Shown here: piece by piece, positions 1 to 8,893 of the stretch
Layout of the letters: each line of letters opens with the position of its first letter
How positions within the stretch are numbered: position 1 is the stretch's first letter
NCBI GenBank assembly: GCA_937876865.1
Contig: CALEFF010000046.1
Coordinates: 1 to 20,804 of the forward strand
Length of the DNA: 20,804 nucleotides
Reading direction: 5' to 3'
Origin: an uncultured Bacteroidales bacterium
Lineage (GTDB): Bacteria; Bacteroidota; Bacteroidia; Bacteroidales; P3
Position numbers and translations under genes: made by a program
The notes under the pieces: model-generated
Database searches by the model: none
Seen by the model: the letters and a program-made list of their open reading frames with translations, nothing else
Told to the model about the DNA's origin: nothing

Positions 1-4
1 GACT

Positions 5-43
5 TGAAAATATCGCAAGCATTCGGCGTTAAATTTATAGAAA
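5..43. repeat. Degenerate direct repeat, copy 1 (copy 2 at 113-151)
   Basis: Positions 5-43 match 113-151 at 32 of 39 positions. Both begin TGAAAATATCGCA, followed by GCATT and later TTAAAT. Copy 2 is the right half of the terminator hairpin at 96-132 plus flanking bases. Copy 1 therefore looks like the right half of a second such hairpin whose left half lies outside the window. No gene is visible in 1-171. Confidence 0.5.
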
Positions 44-95
44 TTTTGTTTACATACGAAAATTCGTGGCGATTCTAATTTATAAGAGCAAAGAA

Positions 96-132
96 AAATG
101 CGTGCAATATTATGAAAATATCGCACGCATTT
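96..132 (-). terminator. Intrinsic terminator of the leftward bat/adhesin cluster
   Basis: The arms AAATGCGTGCAATATT (96-111) and AATATCGCACGCATTT (117-132) pair at 15 of 16 positions around a 5-nt loop. Read on the minus strand the hairpin is followed by a T-rich run (TTTTTCTTT). It lies about 40 bp beyond the stop codon of the adhesin gene that ends at 172, which is the right place for transcription termination of that cluster. On the plus strand there is no comparable T tract, so the signal is best for leftward transcription. Confidence 0.7.
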
Positions 133-171
133 AGCATTAAATGTAGGGAAAAGTGTTTTGGTTTTTTATTT

Positions 172-3051
172 CTATTGAATTGTTATTTTTCTGCTTACAG
201 GCTGATTGTCCATTATGAATTTCAGCACATAGGTTCCTGCTTCTATGGTTGAAACGTCTATTTCTCTTGGTAGTATATCCCACGCTCTGATTACTCTTCC
301 ATAGGAATCTATCATTTGTGCTTCTTTTAATTCTATTGCATTGGTTTCTATAAAGAGTGTTGTATCGCTTGGATTAGGATATATCTTCAATGATTTTCCG
401 CTATATTGGTCTGGTGATAGCGATTGTTCGCCTACGGTTACTTGAACTACTTCTGTCCAAGAGGAAGTATCGCCTACCGAACATATTGCTCTTACTCTGA
501 AATCGAATTGTTGTCCCATATCAAGATTTCTCAAAGTAAAACGAGGATATAACGAAACCATAGCGGAGGTATAATTAACTGCTAAGCGTTCTTTGTATTG
601 TATTTCCCATTGAATATAAGGATTGCCTTCTACTTCGTCCCATGTACAAATAATGGTTTCATCTCCTTTTACTTGATAGTGCTGACAAACGAAATTTTCT
701 GGTGTTAAACAGGTTTCGGATTGTGAGGAAGTTGTAAAGTATTCTTCAATAAAATTCAGTGCTTGTTGATTTCCACAAGAGGAATAAAGGATTACTTTGT
801 ATTCTTGCATAGGTTGAAGGTCAGAAATCACAAATGGTGAAGTTATGTTAGAGAATGAAAGTGTGTCGGCTTCTTGTGTGTTAATCAATGTAAGGTTATG
901 CTCGGTTATATTGCCAATTGTTTGCCATTCTATTTGAGCAGAGGAGTGTGAAATATGGGTTACGGTTAGGCTTTCAGGGCTTAGGCAAGTGTCTTTAATT
1001 GAAAACTCAGTTATTGCATAGGTTCTTTCTTCAATTGTATCCATTTGACTGCGGATTGCAAAACGAACATTATCTGTTCCTAAGAATCCCATTAACGAAA
1101 GGGTGTTTTCTCCATTTACAAAATAGAAATCCATTTCTTGCATTGCTTCTCCATTTACTGAGACAAAGAGTTTTGAGTTTACGCCTTGTAATGAAGAATA
1201 GTTAAAAGTAAGATATGGATTTGAAAGAGTGTTTAATTCAAATATTGGTGAGAATAATGTATCGGCTTCTACTCTCCAACAATCTGAAAAATTACAAAAA
1301 GAACTTGATGTTGAGAATGTGATAGAATCTTCTACATAATAAGGATATTCGTTTTCAGGATAGCAAAGTGTATGCAAGAAAACTTGTGAAAAAAGACTTG
1401 TATCTTGTGTTGAAGATATGGTCCTGACTTTTATTTGATAGATAGAGTTTGGTAAAAGTTGAGTCAATTCTATGTGATTGAGATTTGTTTGCTGAAATAT
1501 TGAGGTATTGTTAGATGTTAATAACACTTCTACCTCATAACTCTCTGCTTCAAGGTTGTCGTCCCAAGAAACGTTGGCTCTATTGTAAGAATAGTCATTT
1601 ACAACTAAGTTTTCTGGTGGTAGAACTAAGGTTGCAGTAGTGAAAGTAAAGATATCTGAGTAAAAACTTTGTTCTTCACCACAATCTGCCTGCACTCTAA
1701 ACTCATATTGTGTACTTGGAATAAGATTTTCCAAAAGATGATTTGGAGTTATCGCATTAAGTTGTGTCCAAGTTGTATCTTCACTTTGTTTGTATTGTAA
1801 ATTAAAAACATTTTGATTTTCTGCAAACTCCCAAGTCAGCATTGCAGAAGAAGATGTTATGTAATTAGCTTGAAGATTCTCTGGAATTGCACAATAACGA
1901 GCAGTTAGATAAATGTCATCTATTGCAATAGCATTAGAAGTTGGTGCTTGTGGAGTGTTATACCAAACAAAAAGCAATCGTCTTGTTGTTCCAATATGAT
2001 GAATTGGCAATTCTATGTGTTCTCTTATCCATTGATTATTGCCACCTCTATAAACATTTTGTCCAACTTGATATTGAGCATCAGGAAGATTGTTTATGCT
2101 AATAGAAGTTCCTGGTGCAATAAGATAAAGTTTTAAACCTGCATTTTGAAGTTCAGAAAAAGTATGATAGCTAAAATCAATATAGAAACTTTGTGCATAT
2201 TCTGGAATATAAAAATCGATATAAGCATAACTAACCGAAGAAACGCTGTTATTGGAAGCGTAATTATTTCCGTTACTTACGTGAAGAGATTTACTACCCA
2301 CTACTCCATTGTTTATTGCCGAAGAAATCTTCCAAGGATTCTCTCCTGCATTGAATGATCCTATTAGTTGGTTTTCGTTATTATCTTCAAAATCTATTTG
2401 GATTGGCAGTTGTAAAACACTATTTTGGTATAAATATTTTGCATAAAGATACTTCCACGGACTAAATGTGCCTTGACAATTTGTTCTTATTGCAAATTGA
2501 TATTGTTGTCCTTCGTTAAACTCTTGCGAAAAGTTGTATTCGTAATTTTGTGTTTGATTTATGATATCATAATTATCGGGATTTGTTCCTACTTCTCCAC
2601 AAACTATTTGCCAAGTATCAGTTCCTTCTGCTGGTTGCCATTGAATGTTTACAAAGTTATTATCTATTGTTCCTAAAAACAAATCAGACACTCTACTACA
2701 AAGAGTATCATCGCTCAAAGTATAGAAATATTCTTCTGGACTCCAAAGACTTGTGTCTCCATCAATATCTACCATTCTTACTTTCCACATATAGCGAGTG
2801 TTTGGAGTAAGTTCGCTAAGAGAAATAAGGGTATCGGTCAATATTAGTTGAGTTGGCTCTTCTGCAAGTGCGGCTTGATAGACCAATTGCCAGAAATCTG
2901 CATTGGAATTATTACTCCACGAAAGTGTTGCATTGTTTATATCTATCTCACTAGTATATAAACCAAAAGGGATATACTCTTGTGTGGTTTGAGAATAAGA
3001 TATATTTACTGAAAACAAAATTACAAAAACTGATAAAAGGATTTTTTTCAT
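172..3051 (-). CDS. T9SS-exported multidomain fibronectin type III / jelly-roll adhesin-like protein
   Basis: This 959-residue secreted protein has an N-terminal signal peptide (residues 1-20, cleavage after SYS). Fibronectin type III-like modules lie near 27-112, 118-205, 390-473, 477-563, 690-775 and 781-874, recognisable by their W cores and the closing 'L.P...Y.F.VR' pattern. Two beta-rich inserts of the MAM/cleaved-adhesin kind lie near 210-388 (with the 'IAIDDIYL' motif) and 565-688. Residues 887-959 are a type A T9SS sorting domain: a 'KIYPNPS' start, a central 'IDSYGRVI', 'GTYVLKF' and a terminal 'ITIQ'. It should be exported through the outer membrane and anchored at the surface. The start lies only 11 bp after the rseC stop, so it may be the last gene of the bat operon. 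Ligand and role are unknown. Confidence 0.88.
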   Translation of the reverse strand: MKKILLSVFVILFSVNISYSQTTQEYIPFGLYTSEIDINNATLSWSNNSNADFWQLVYQAALAEEPTQLILTDTLISLSELTPNTRYMWKVRMVDIDGDTSLWSPEEYFYTLSDDTLCSRVSDLFLGTIDNNFVNIQWQPAEGTDTWQIVCGEVGTNPDNYDIINQTQNYEYNFSQEFNEGQQYQFAIRTNCQGTFSPWKYLYAKYLYQNSVLQLPIQIDFEDNNENQLIGSFNAGENPWKISSAINNGVVGSKSLHVSNGNNYASNNSVSSVSYAYIDFYIPEYAQSFYIDFSYHTFSELQNAGLKLYLIAPGTSISINNLPDAQYQVGQNVYRGGNNQWIREHIELPIHHIGTTRRLLFVWYNTPQAPTSNAIAIDDIYLTARYCAIPENLQANYITSSSAMLTWEFAENQNVFNLQYKQSEDTTWTQLNAITPNHLLENLIPSTQYEFRVQADCGEEQSFYSDIFTFTTATLVLPPENLVVNDYSYNRANVSWDDNLEAESYEVEVLLTSNNTSIFQQTNLNHIELTQLLPNSIYQIKVRTISSTQDTSLFSQVFLHTLCYPENEYPYYVEDSITFSTSSSFCNFSDCWRVEADTLFSPIFELNTLSNPYLTFNYSSLQGVNSKLFVSVNGEAMQEMDFYFVNGENTLSLMGFLGTDNVRFAIRSQMDTIEERTYAITEFSIKDTCLSPESLTVTHISHSSAQIEWQTIGNITEHNLTLINTQEADTLSFSNITSPFVISDLQPMQEYKVILYSSCGNQQALNFIEEYFTTSSQSETCLTPENFVCQHYQVKGDETIICTWDEVEGNPYIQWEIQYKERLAVNYTSAMVSLYPRFTLRNLDMGQQFDFRVRAICSVGDTSSWTEVVQVTVGEQSLSPDQYSGKSLKIYPNPSDTTLFIETNAIELKEAQMIDSYGRVIRAWDILPREIDVSTIEAGTYVLKFIMDNQPVSRKITIQ

Positions 3052-3062
3052 ATCTTTTGACT

Positions 3063-3494
3063 TTATTTTGTGATTTTTTCTTTAATAGTGAAATTGAATT
3101 GTTTGCTTAAAAATAGGTTTTGTTTGTATAAGAAAAAGTAATAAGCAGATAAAACTACTAAGGAAATGAGTGCAGATAGGGATTGAGAAAGAGTGAATAG
3201 TTTTATACTCAAAAACAAGGCTAAAACAATTAAAATCAAAGGTAAAACAAAAGCTATAAAGACTGCTTTCATACCTAATTTTGTACTAATAGTAATTATA
3301 ACCTCATCTCCTATACTATAATTCTCTACATCTTTGGTTGTGATTTCTATTTCTTTGTCTTTTTTGTCTAAACTTGTGCATGCTCCTCTTGCATGACAAG
3401 ATGAACAAGTAGATTTTTGCTCTATTTTTACTACAACTTTGTTTTCTTGTTTTTTTATAACTATTCCTTTTTGTTCAACGCAATCCTCTCTCAT
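3063..3494 (-). CDS. rseC: RseC/SoxR-reducing family inner-membrane protein
   Basis: The protein has 143 residues. An N-terminal domain carries the family's cysteine pattern C-x2-C-x5-C (C30, C33, C39, plus C5). Two transmembrane helices follow near 73-98 and 103-123, and the C-terminus is basic. RseC-like proteins are linked to SoxR reduction and Rnf electron-transfer complexes, and in many Bacteroidetes the gene sits beside rnfB. Here it starts 7 bp after batD-batE and ends 11 bp before the adhesin gene, so it appears to be part of the bat transcription unit. The family call is firm. Its partner in this organism cannot be read from the window. Confidence 0.85.
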   Translation of the reverse strand: MREDCVEQKGIVIKKQENKVVVKIEQKSTCSSCHARGACTSLDKKDKEIEITTKDVENYSIGDEVIITISTKLGMKAVFIAFVLPLILIVLALFLSIKLFTLSQSLSALISLVVLSAYYFFLYKQNLFLSKQFNFTIKEKITK

Positions 3495-3501
3495 AAAAAG
3501 T

Positions 3502-6105
3502 TTATATTATTGCTACCATATCTTTTTCTATCCAATATTCTTTACCATCTTCTGTTTGGACTCTTATCTTTTCTAATTTTCTTTCTTTAATTTCTACTTT
3601 TTGACCTTTAAATAATTTTGTCTTACTATCGTTTTGTGCAGGAAGTTTAATAACTATTGCATTGTCTTGGGAATGTATTGCATTTTGTCTTGCAATACCA
3701 AAAGAGAATGAAGCGATTGTTAAAACCAAGCAGGATAACATTATGTAGAAATAAAATACTTTTTTATCGAAACTAAAATAATAGATAAAAAACAATAGAG
3801 CGGTAATAAGCAATAAAACAATTGTTAATATTGCCCAAGTCATTGGAGAAAACAAAGAGTAGATATTTTTTAACCAACTAATCAAAAAGAAATCTGGAAT
3901 CTTATATACATCTCCCATTAAACGAGTTTTTGATATTTTGTTATTGGTTTGATATATTTTGTTGTGAGGTGATAGTTTCAAGGCTTTTTCATAATATAAG
4001 GTACTATTGACATAATCACTTAAACGAAAATATGTATTGGCTATATTGTTGTAAAGTTCTGCTGAAACTTCTTTTGTTTCTATTTGTTTGTAAAGTTCAA
4101 GGGCTTTTTCATAGTCTTGTTGTTGATAGGCTTGGTTTGCTTGATTTAAATCAGCGGCTTGAGAAAATAAAGTAGTCATTAAAAAAATTAAAGCAGTCAT
4201 TAAAAAAGTTTTTTGAGTGTTTCGTTTTTGCTTCTTAATCAATAACATATTATTTTCTATTTCTGTAATTAGTTCTTCAGTTTGTAAAAATAATTCATTG
4301 TATAACTCTGCTCCTTTATTTTGTGAAAAACGTACATATTCACACTTTTCTAATACGGAAAGAGTTTTATTTGATAATTCTTCATTTAATTCACTTTTTT
4401 GAAGTTGAGATTTAATGTTATCAAGATTCAAATCGTATCGAGAAATTTTGAATTTATCTGACAAATAGTTCCAAAGGGCTTGTCCTATTTCTGTTTCAAA
4501 TTCTGTTGCTTGATTTGTATCGAGATATATTTTTGCTTGTTTTAATCGTTTTATTGCAACTTTATTGGCTTTCTTTAATCGAATTGCCACAACGTCTTTA
4601 TTTTTCTCTATTTGCGTTTTTGTAAGTTTTATCATCAAAACTAACAAGAAAATTATCAGTGCAATCAAGCCATAAAACAAATAACTATGGAATGGCTTTG
4701 AGAGAATATGATTCGAACTATGGTTTTGCGGAGTATCGATTATATCCATATTTTTATATTTCTCTCTTTCTGTGAGTTGATCTACTAATTCATTGTTATT
4801 ATTTCCTTTGGTTATTGTTAGAGAATATTCTTCTGTTGTAAGATTTTCATATTCGCCTTTTTCGGTATTAAAGTATGTAAACTCTAATGAAGGTATTTTG
4901 AAGTTTCCCTCTACCCTTGGAATAATCACATATTGAAACGTTCTTTCTCCCCTTTGTCCTGCGGAGGTTTTTGTTATATTGTCTGAGATTTTGGGGTCAA
5001 ACACTTCAAATTCATTTGGTATTTGTAGTTGTAAACCATCTATTAAGGTTAAATTTCCTTGTCCTTTTATTGTGTATTGAAGAGTGATTGCTTCATTTGT
5101 TTTACAATGAGTTGTATCTATTTTAGATTCTATGGTAAATTGACCAACCGCTCCTGAAAAAGCATCGTTTGTTGTGGGTAATGGTTCAACCTCTATTTCC
5201 AAAGAGTTGGTTTTTAATTTTTTGTTTACGGTTTCAAAAACAGGTGTTACTCTTGAAAAGAAAGGATCGTTAAAAAATGCATCAAAGAAAGGGTCGCCTG
5301 TTGATTGTCTTTGACTTCTTTGAGTGCCTGTTTGAATGTGTGCAAGGACTTCTAATCCCATTGGTGCAATTTTTAGTTTCCCTGTTTTTTGTGGATAGAC
5401 TAATACTTGTCTTAGAGTGGCTACTTGATATGCTTTTCCGTTTATGATTTCTCTTTCGAGGGAAGGGGTTGTTTGATTGTCTAATTCTTCTACCCAAAAG
5501 CCTTGTGAGGAAGGAAATTTATCAACTTGATATTCTGAAATAGGTACAAGAGTATATATTTTGTAAGAAATTATAATCTCTTCTCCCAAAGAAACTTTTG
5601 TTTTATTAGGAATTGCTCTTACAAAAACTACATTTTCATCTATTTGCGTAATCTTAGGTTGTGGAGTATTCTTATAAGGATCGTAGTTAGGGTCATTCTT
5701 TGCCCTTGTCTGCATACTTGGATTATTTTCCACCTTAACATTTACCGCTTTTGTATAATAGGTCCTATCCTTTACAGTTACTTTTGCAGGAGGTATTGTG
5801 ATTGTTCCTGTGTTTAGGCTTTGCAAAAAATAGGTGTAAGTTGTTGTAGTATTACTTTCGCGTTTTCCATTGATAATACTAACAGAAGAACTTCTCAATA
5901 CATTTGGTCCACTTAGTATATTAACGTCTTGAAATGTTGGGGCAATAAAATGTTTTGGTTTATCATCATTTACAACAAAACTTACTTTAAACCTCTCTCC
6001 TTTTCCAACTACTTTTGGAGCTTGAACCTTAAACTCAACCTCCTGAGAAAATAAAGGAAGTGAACAAATTAACGCTATAATAAATCCTAGTATGTATTTT
6101 TTCAT
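3502..6105 (-). CDS. batD: BatD-BatE fusion protein (aerotolerance operon)
   Basis: Numbering is from the ATG at 6105 (867 residues). A TTG nine bases upstream is open but less likely. Residues 1-20 are a signal peptide, followed by a large periplasmic BatD region of beta-sandwich repeats to about 450, a transmembrane helix at 477-494, and a cytoplasmic tail with 'ALWNYLSDKFKIS'. From M620 the sequence is a complete BatE. It starts with basic residues and a signal-like helix (634-650, ending LFSQA), then TPR units (651-718), a transmembrane pair (755-777 and 783-805) joined by the positive loop SFDKK, and a C-terminal SH3-like domain (815-867). BatD is usually about 600 residues and BatE about 250, so this is their sum with no stop between. 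The predicted topology is consistent: TPR and SH3 domains in the periplasm. The start lies 2 bp past the batC stop. Confidence 0.88.
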   Translation of the reverse strand: MKKYILGFIIALICSLPLFSQEVEFKVQAPKVVGKGERFKVSFVVNDDKPKHFIAPTFQDVNILSGPNVLRSSSVSIINGKRESNTTTTYTYFLQSLNTGTITIPPAKVTVKDRTYYTKAVNVKVENNPSMQTRAKNDPNYDPYKNTPQPKITQIDENVVFVRAIPNKTKVSLGEEIIISYKIYTLVPISEYQVDKFPSSQGFWVEELDNQTTPSLEREIINGKAYQVATLRQVLVYPQKTGKLKIAPMGLEVLAHIQTGTQRSQRQSTGDPFFDAFFNDPFFSRVTPVFETVNKKLKTNSLEIEVEPLPTTNDAFSGAVGQFTIESKIDTTHCKTNEAITLQYTIKGQGNLTLIDGLQLQIPNEFEVFDPKISDNITKTSAGQRGERTFQYVIIPRVEGNFKIPSLEFTYFNTEKGEYENLTTEEYSLTITKGNNNNELVDQLTEREKYKNMDIIDTPQNHSSNHILSKPFHSYLFYGLIALIIFLLVLMIKLTKTQIEKNKDVVAIRLKKANKVAIKRLKQAKIYLDTNQATEFETEIGQALWNYLSDKFKISRYDLNLDNIKSQLQKSELNEELSNKTLSVLEKCEYVRFSQNKGAELYNELFLQTEELITEIENNMLLIKKQKRNTQKTFLMTALIFLMTTLFSQAADLNQANQAYQQQDYEKALELYKQIETKEVSAELYNNIANTYFRLSDYVNSTLYYEKALKLSPHNKIYQTNNKISKTRLMGDVYKIPDFFLISWLKNIYSLFSPMTWAILTIVLLLITALLFFIYYFSFDKKVFYFYIMLSCLVLTIASFSFGIARQNAIHSQDNAIVIKLPAQNDSKTKLFKGQKVEIKERKLEKIRVQTEDGKEYWIEKDMVAII

Positions 6106-6107
6106 TT

Positions 6108-6854
6108 TTACCAATCTTTTTCAATATATTTTTTTTGAACTTGTTGTTCTTCTTTTTTCTTAACTTTTTCTAATGTATTCTTCTCATTATTTTTCAATGC
6201 CTCCAACATTCTTTCTGTATCTTTTTTATCTTTCATTCTTTGTGGTTGTGGAGGTTGATTTTGGTTTTGTTTCTCTTCTTTCTTTTGTTCTTGTTCTTTT
6301 TGTTGCTGATTTTGTTTCTGTTCTTGCTCTTGTTGTTGCTGTTGCTGATTTTGATTATTTTGTTGTTGGTTTTGATGTTTATTTAATAAAAATTGAGTTA
6401 GTGCTAAATTATATTTTGCTGCACTATCATTAGGGTTTAATCTAAGGGTTTGCTTATAATCTTCAAGGGCTTTTTGTAAAAATTGTGTATTTGAGCCAGC
6501 CTCAGAAGTAGTGTCTGTATTAAACATTTGAAAATTAACATTCCCCCTATTATATGTAGCATTCGCGTTGTTAAGTGTATCATCAAAAGAATTAGCTTTT
6601 AAATATCCTTCGTAATATTTTAAAGCAGTTTGAAGTTTTTCTTGATTTTGTTGTTTGTAGCTTGCGTTTGCTAAATTGTATTGTGCCTTCAAATAATTAC
6701 TATCCGCAACTAATGACTTGCGATATTGCTCTTCGGCTTTTGCATAGTCTTTTTCTTGATAGAAATCATTACCGTCTCTTAATTTATTTTTCTCTTTATC
6801 ACATGAAGAAAAAAATACAAGAAGACAAAATATTAACATTATATTCTTATTCAT
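6108..6854 (-). CDS. batC: BatC, TPR lipoprotein of the aerotolerance operon
   Basis: I place the start at the ATG at 6854 (248 residues), overlapping batB by 8 bp. Six bases upstream is only a TTG. The N-terminus ends in FFSSC, a plausible lipobox with the cysteine at residue 18, so it is probably a periplasm-facing lipoprotein. TPR units lie near residues 24-100 and 120-158 ('ALEDYKQTLRLNPNDSAAKYNLAL'-type spacing). A glutamine/asparagine-rich stretch spans about 160-205, and the conserved BatC tail (MLEALKNNEK, then KDW at the end) closes it. BatC is thought to scaffold contacts among BatA, BatB and BatD. The Q-rich linker is longer and purer than I would expect for an ordinary spacer. Confidence 0.87.
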   Translation of the reverse strand: MNKNIMLIFCLLVFFSSCDKEKNKLRDGNDFYQEKDYAKAEEQYRKSLVADSNYLKAQYNLANASYKQQNQEKLQTALKYYEGYLKANSFDDTLNNANATYNRGNVNFQMFNTDTTSEAGSNTQFLQKALEDYKQTLRLNPNDSAAKYNLALTQFLLNKHQNQQQNNQNQQQQQQEQEQKQNQQQKEQEQKKEEKQNQNQPPQPQRMKDKKDTERMLEALKNNEKNTLEKVKKKEEQQVQKKYIEKDW

Positions 6855-7887
6855 TTCCAAAAAATAGTTTTCTGTTTATATACTTATTTCTTCTTTCAAA
6901 AACGACCCATTCTAATACTAAAAAGAATAATGAGATGAGTGCAAAAATATAAAACTTACTATCATAGTTTTTATAGGCTACTGCTTCATACTCATTTTTC
7001 TCCATTTTATTTATTCTTGCCAATATATTGTCTAAACCTATTGAAGTATTATTTGCACGAATATAAACTCCATTTCCTTCTTTGGCTATTTCCTTTAGCA
7101 AAACTTCATTAAGTTTGGTAAGAACTATATTTCCATTCCCATCTTTCTTGTATTCACTTCTGCCATACTTATCAAAAATAGGAATAGGTGTTCCTTCTGT
7201 TTGTCCTAAACCAATAGTATTTACAACAACACCCTCTTTTGCTATTTCTTTTGTTGCATCTAAAGCACCTTCTTCATTGTCTTCTCCATCTGATATAAGA
7301 ATAATACTTCTTGAACGTTTTGTTTCATCTTGATTTTCAAAAGCTGAAAAGGCTTTTTCCAAACTTTCTGCTATTGAAGTACCTTGTGTTTCTATTAGCT
7401 TTGTGTCTATGACATCTATAAAAGTCTTTGCGGCTGTGTAATCAGAGGTTATTGGAAGGTGAACAAAGGAAGTGCCCGCAAAAACAACAATTCCTATTCT
7501 ATCTCCTTCTAATTGATTTACTAATTGTGTGAGAGATTGTTTTGCTCTGCTGATTCGATTTGGTTTTAAATCTTCTGCTAACATGCTATTAGAGACATCT
7601 AAACACACCATTAAATCTGTTCCGGTGCGTTCTTTCTTTTCTATCGATGTTCCTTTTTGAGGATTGGCTAAGGCTAATATTAAGAAAAATAAAGCAAGAT
7701 TCCAAAGTGTAAACTTAAAGTATTGTTTTCCTATTGACAGGTCAGGAATTATTATTTGCTGAGTTTTTACTTCCGCAAATTGTTTTAGTTTTTTTCTTTT
7801 TGCTCTAATATAAAAATAATGCAAAAGATAAAATAATGGAATCAATATCCACAAATATAAAAATTGAGGGTTTTCTAAACGTATCAT
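6847..7887 (-). CDS. batB: BatB, membrane-anchored von Willebrand factor A protein
   Basis: The protein has 346 residues. Transmembrane helices lie near 9-27 and 58-75, a periplasmic vWA domain spans about 90-290, and a C-terminal helix lies near 311-331. The metal-ion-dependent adhesion site is intact: DVSNS (97-101), T170 in ETQGTS, and D200 in ILISDGED. The layout TM-TM-vWA-TM is the BatA/BatB type. Assignment as BatB rather than BatA rests on its place as the second of two adjacent paralogues, next to batC. It starts 4 bp after the batA stop and overlaps batC. The protein likely binds partners through the metal site, as a complex with BatA. Confidence 0.9.
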   Translation of the reverse strand: MIRLENPQFLYLWILIPLFYLLHYFYIRAKRKKLKQFAEVKTQQIIIPDLSIGKQYFKFTLWNLALFFLILALANPQKGTSIEKKERTGTDLMVCLDVSNSMLAEDLKPNRISRAKQSLTQLVNQLEGDRIGIVVFAGTSFVHLPITSDYTAAKTFIDVIDTKLIETQGTSIAESLEKAFSAFENQDETKRSRSIILISDGEDNEEGALDATKEIAKEGVVVNTIGLGQTEGTPIPIFDKYGRSEYKKDGNGNIVLTKLNEVLLKEIAKEGNGVYIRANNTSIGLDNILARINKMEKNEYEAVAYKNYDSKFYIFALISLFFLVLEWVVFERRNKYINRKLFFGNE

Positions 7888-7891
7888 CGTA

Positions 7892-8893
7892 TTATGGATT
7901 AGTTCTTAAATAAGTTTTACGCAAAATCATCTCTAAAACTAAAATAATCAAAGCAACTAAAAGAAAATTACCTCCTACATCTTTTGTGTGTTTGTAAAGA
8001 GATACATCTATTTTGGTTTTTTCCATTTTGTCAATTTCTTTGAATATTTCTTGCAAGGAAGAGTTTTTTGTAGATCGGAAATATTGTCCACCAGTAGTGA
8101 TTGCCACTTCTTTTAACAATTCTTCATCTATTTTTACTTCAACATTTTGATATTGTTTACCAAATGGTGTGTAATATGGATAAGGTGCGTGTCCTTTTTT
8201 ACCTATTCCAATAGTATAGATCCTAATATTATATTCTTTTGCTATACTTGCTGCAGTTATTGGGTCTATTGCACCCATATTATTCACTCCATCGGTTATT
8301 AGAATAATAACTTTGCTTTTCGTTTTTGTATCTTTAACTCTATTTATCGCTGTTGCAAGTCCATCCCCTATTGCTGTTCCGTCATCAATTTGCCCACTTT
8401 CTGTTGAGGAGAGAAGATCTAACAAAACTTTATGGTCAATTGTTGAAGGGCATTTTGTATAGGCTTCTCCTGCGAAAACAACTATTCCTATATTATCACT
8501 TTTTCTATTTTCAATAAACTCTTTGGCTACATTTTTTGCAGACTCTAATCTATTTGGTTTAAAGTCTTCTGCCAACATGGAAGTAGAAACATCTAATGCT
8601 AAAACGATATCTATTCCTTCAATGCTTTTTTCATCGGTCGAAGAACTTAATTGAGGTCTTGCAATTGCTATTATAACAAGTGCAACTGCTAACATCCTTA
8701 AATAATCTGGCAATTTCCTCAATCTTAATTTAAGAGTTTTTCTTGCCAATGAGAACTGGGAAACGTCAGAATAAATAATGGTTGTTGCCCTTCTTTTATC
8801 GTAATATCTTTGAAAAAGGAACATCAAAGGAAGTAGCAATAAAAGCAATAGCAAATAAGGATATTGAAAACTTAGGTTATTTATTAGATTCAT
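7892..8893 (-). CDS. batA: BatA, membrane-anchored von Willebrand factor A protein
   Basis: The protein has 333 residues. Transmembrane helices lie near 11-28 and 62-79, a vWA domain spans about 92-290, and a final helix lies near 310-327 before a short basic tail. The metal site is complete: DVSTS (101-105), T173 in DDGTAIG and D201 in LITDGVNN. It shares the 'SMLAED.KPNR' signature with BatB just downstream, showing the two are paralogues. It overlaps the upstream BatD-tail-like gene by 17 bp, which implies translational coupling. In Bacteroides the bat operon was first linked to aerotolerance. Work in other bacteria links it to envelope stress, so the exact role here is inferred. Confidence 0.9.
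   Translation of the reverse strand: MNLINNLSFQYPYLLLLLLLLPLMFLFQRYYDKRRATTIIYSDVSQFSLARKTLKLRLRKLPDYLRMLAVALVIIAIARPQLSSSTDEKSIEGIDIVLALDVSTSMLAEDFKPNRLESAKNVAKEFIENRKSDNIGIVVFAGEAYTKCPSTIDHKVLLDLLSSTESGQIDDGTAIGDGLATAINRVKDTKTKSKVIILITDGVNNMGAIDPITAASIAKEYNIRIYTIGIGKKGHAPYPYYTPFGKQYQNVEVKIDEELLKEVAITTGGQYFRSTKNSSLQEIFKEIDKMEKTKIDVSLYKHTKDVGGNFLLVALIILVLEMILRKTYLRTNP

Noticed and set aside
999..2810. Several small plus-strand reading frames opposite the adhesin gene
   Set aside because: They are antisense to a well-supported gene, have no promoter or recognisable domain, and their composition follows the opposite-strand gene.
6106..6114. Upstream start of BatD at a TTG
   Set aside because: The ATG at 6105 begins a textbook signal peptide (MKKYILG) and lies just past the batC stop. 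The TTG adds only three residues.
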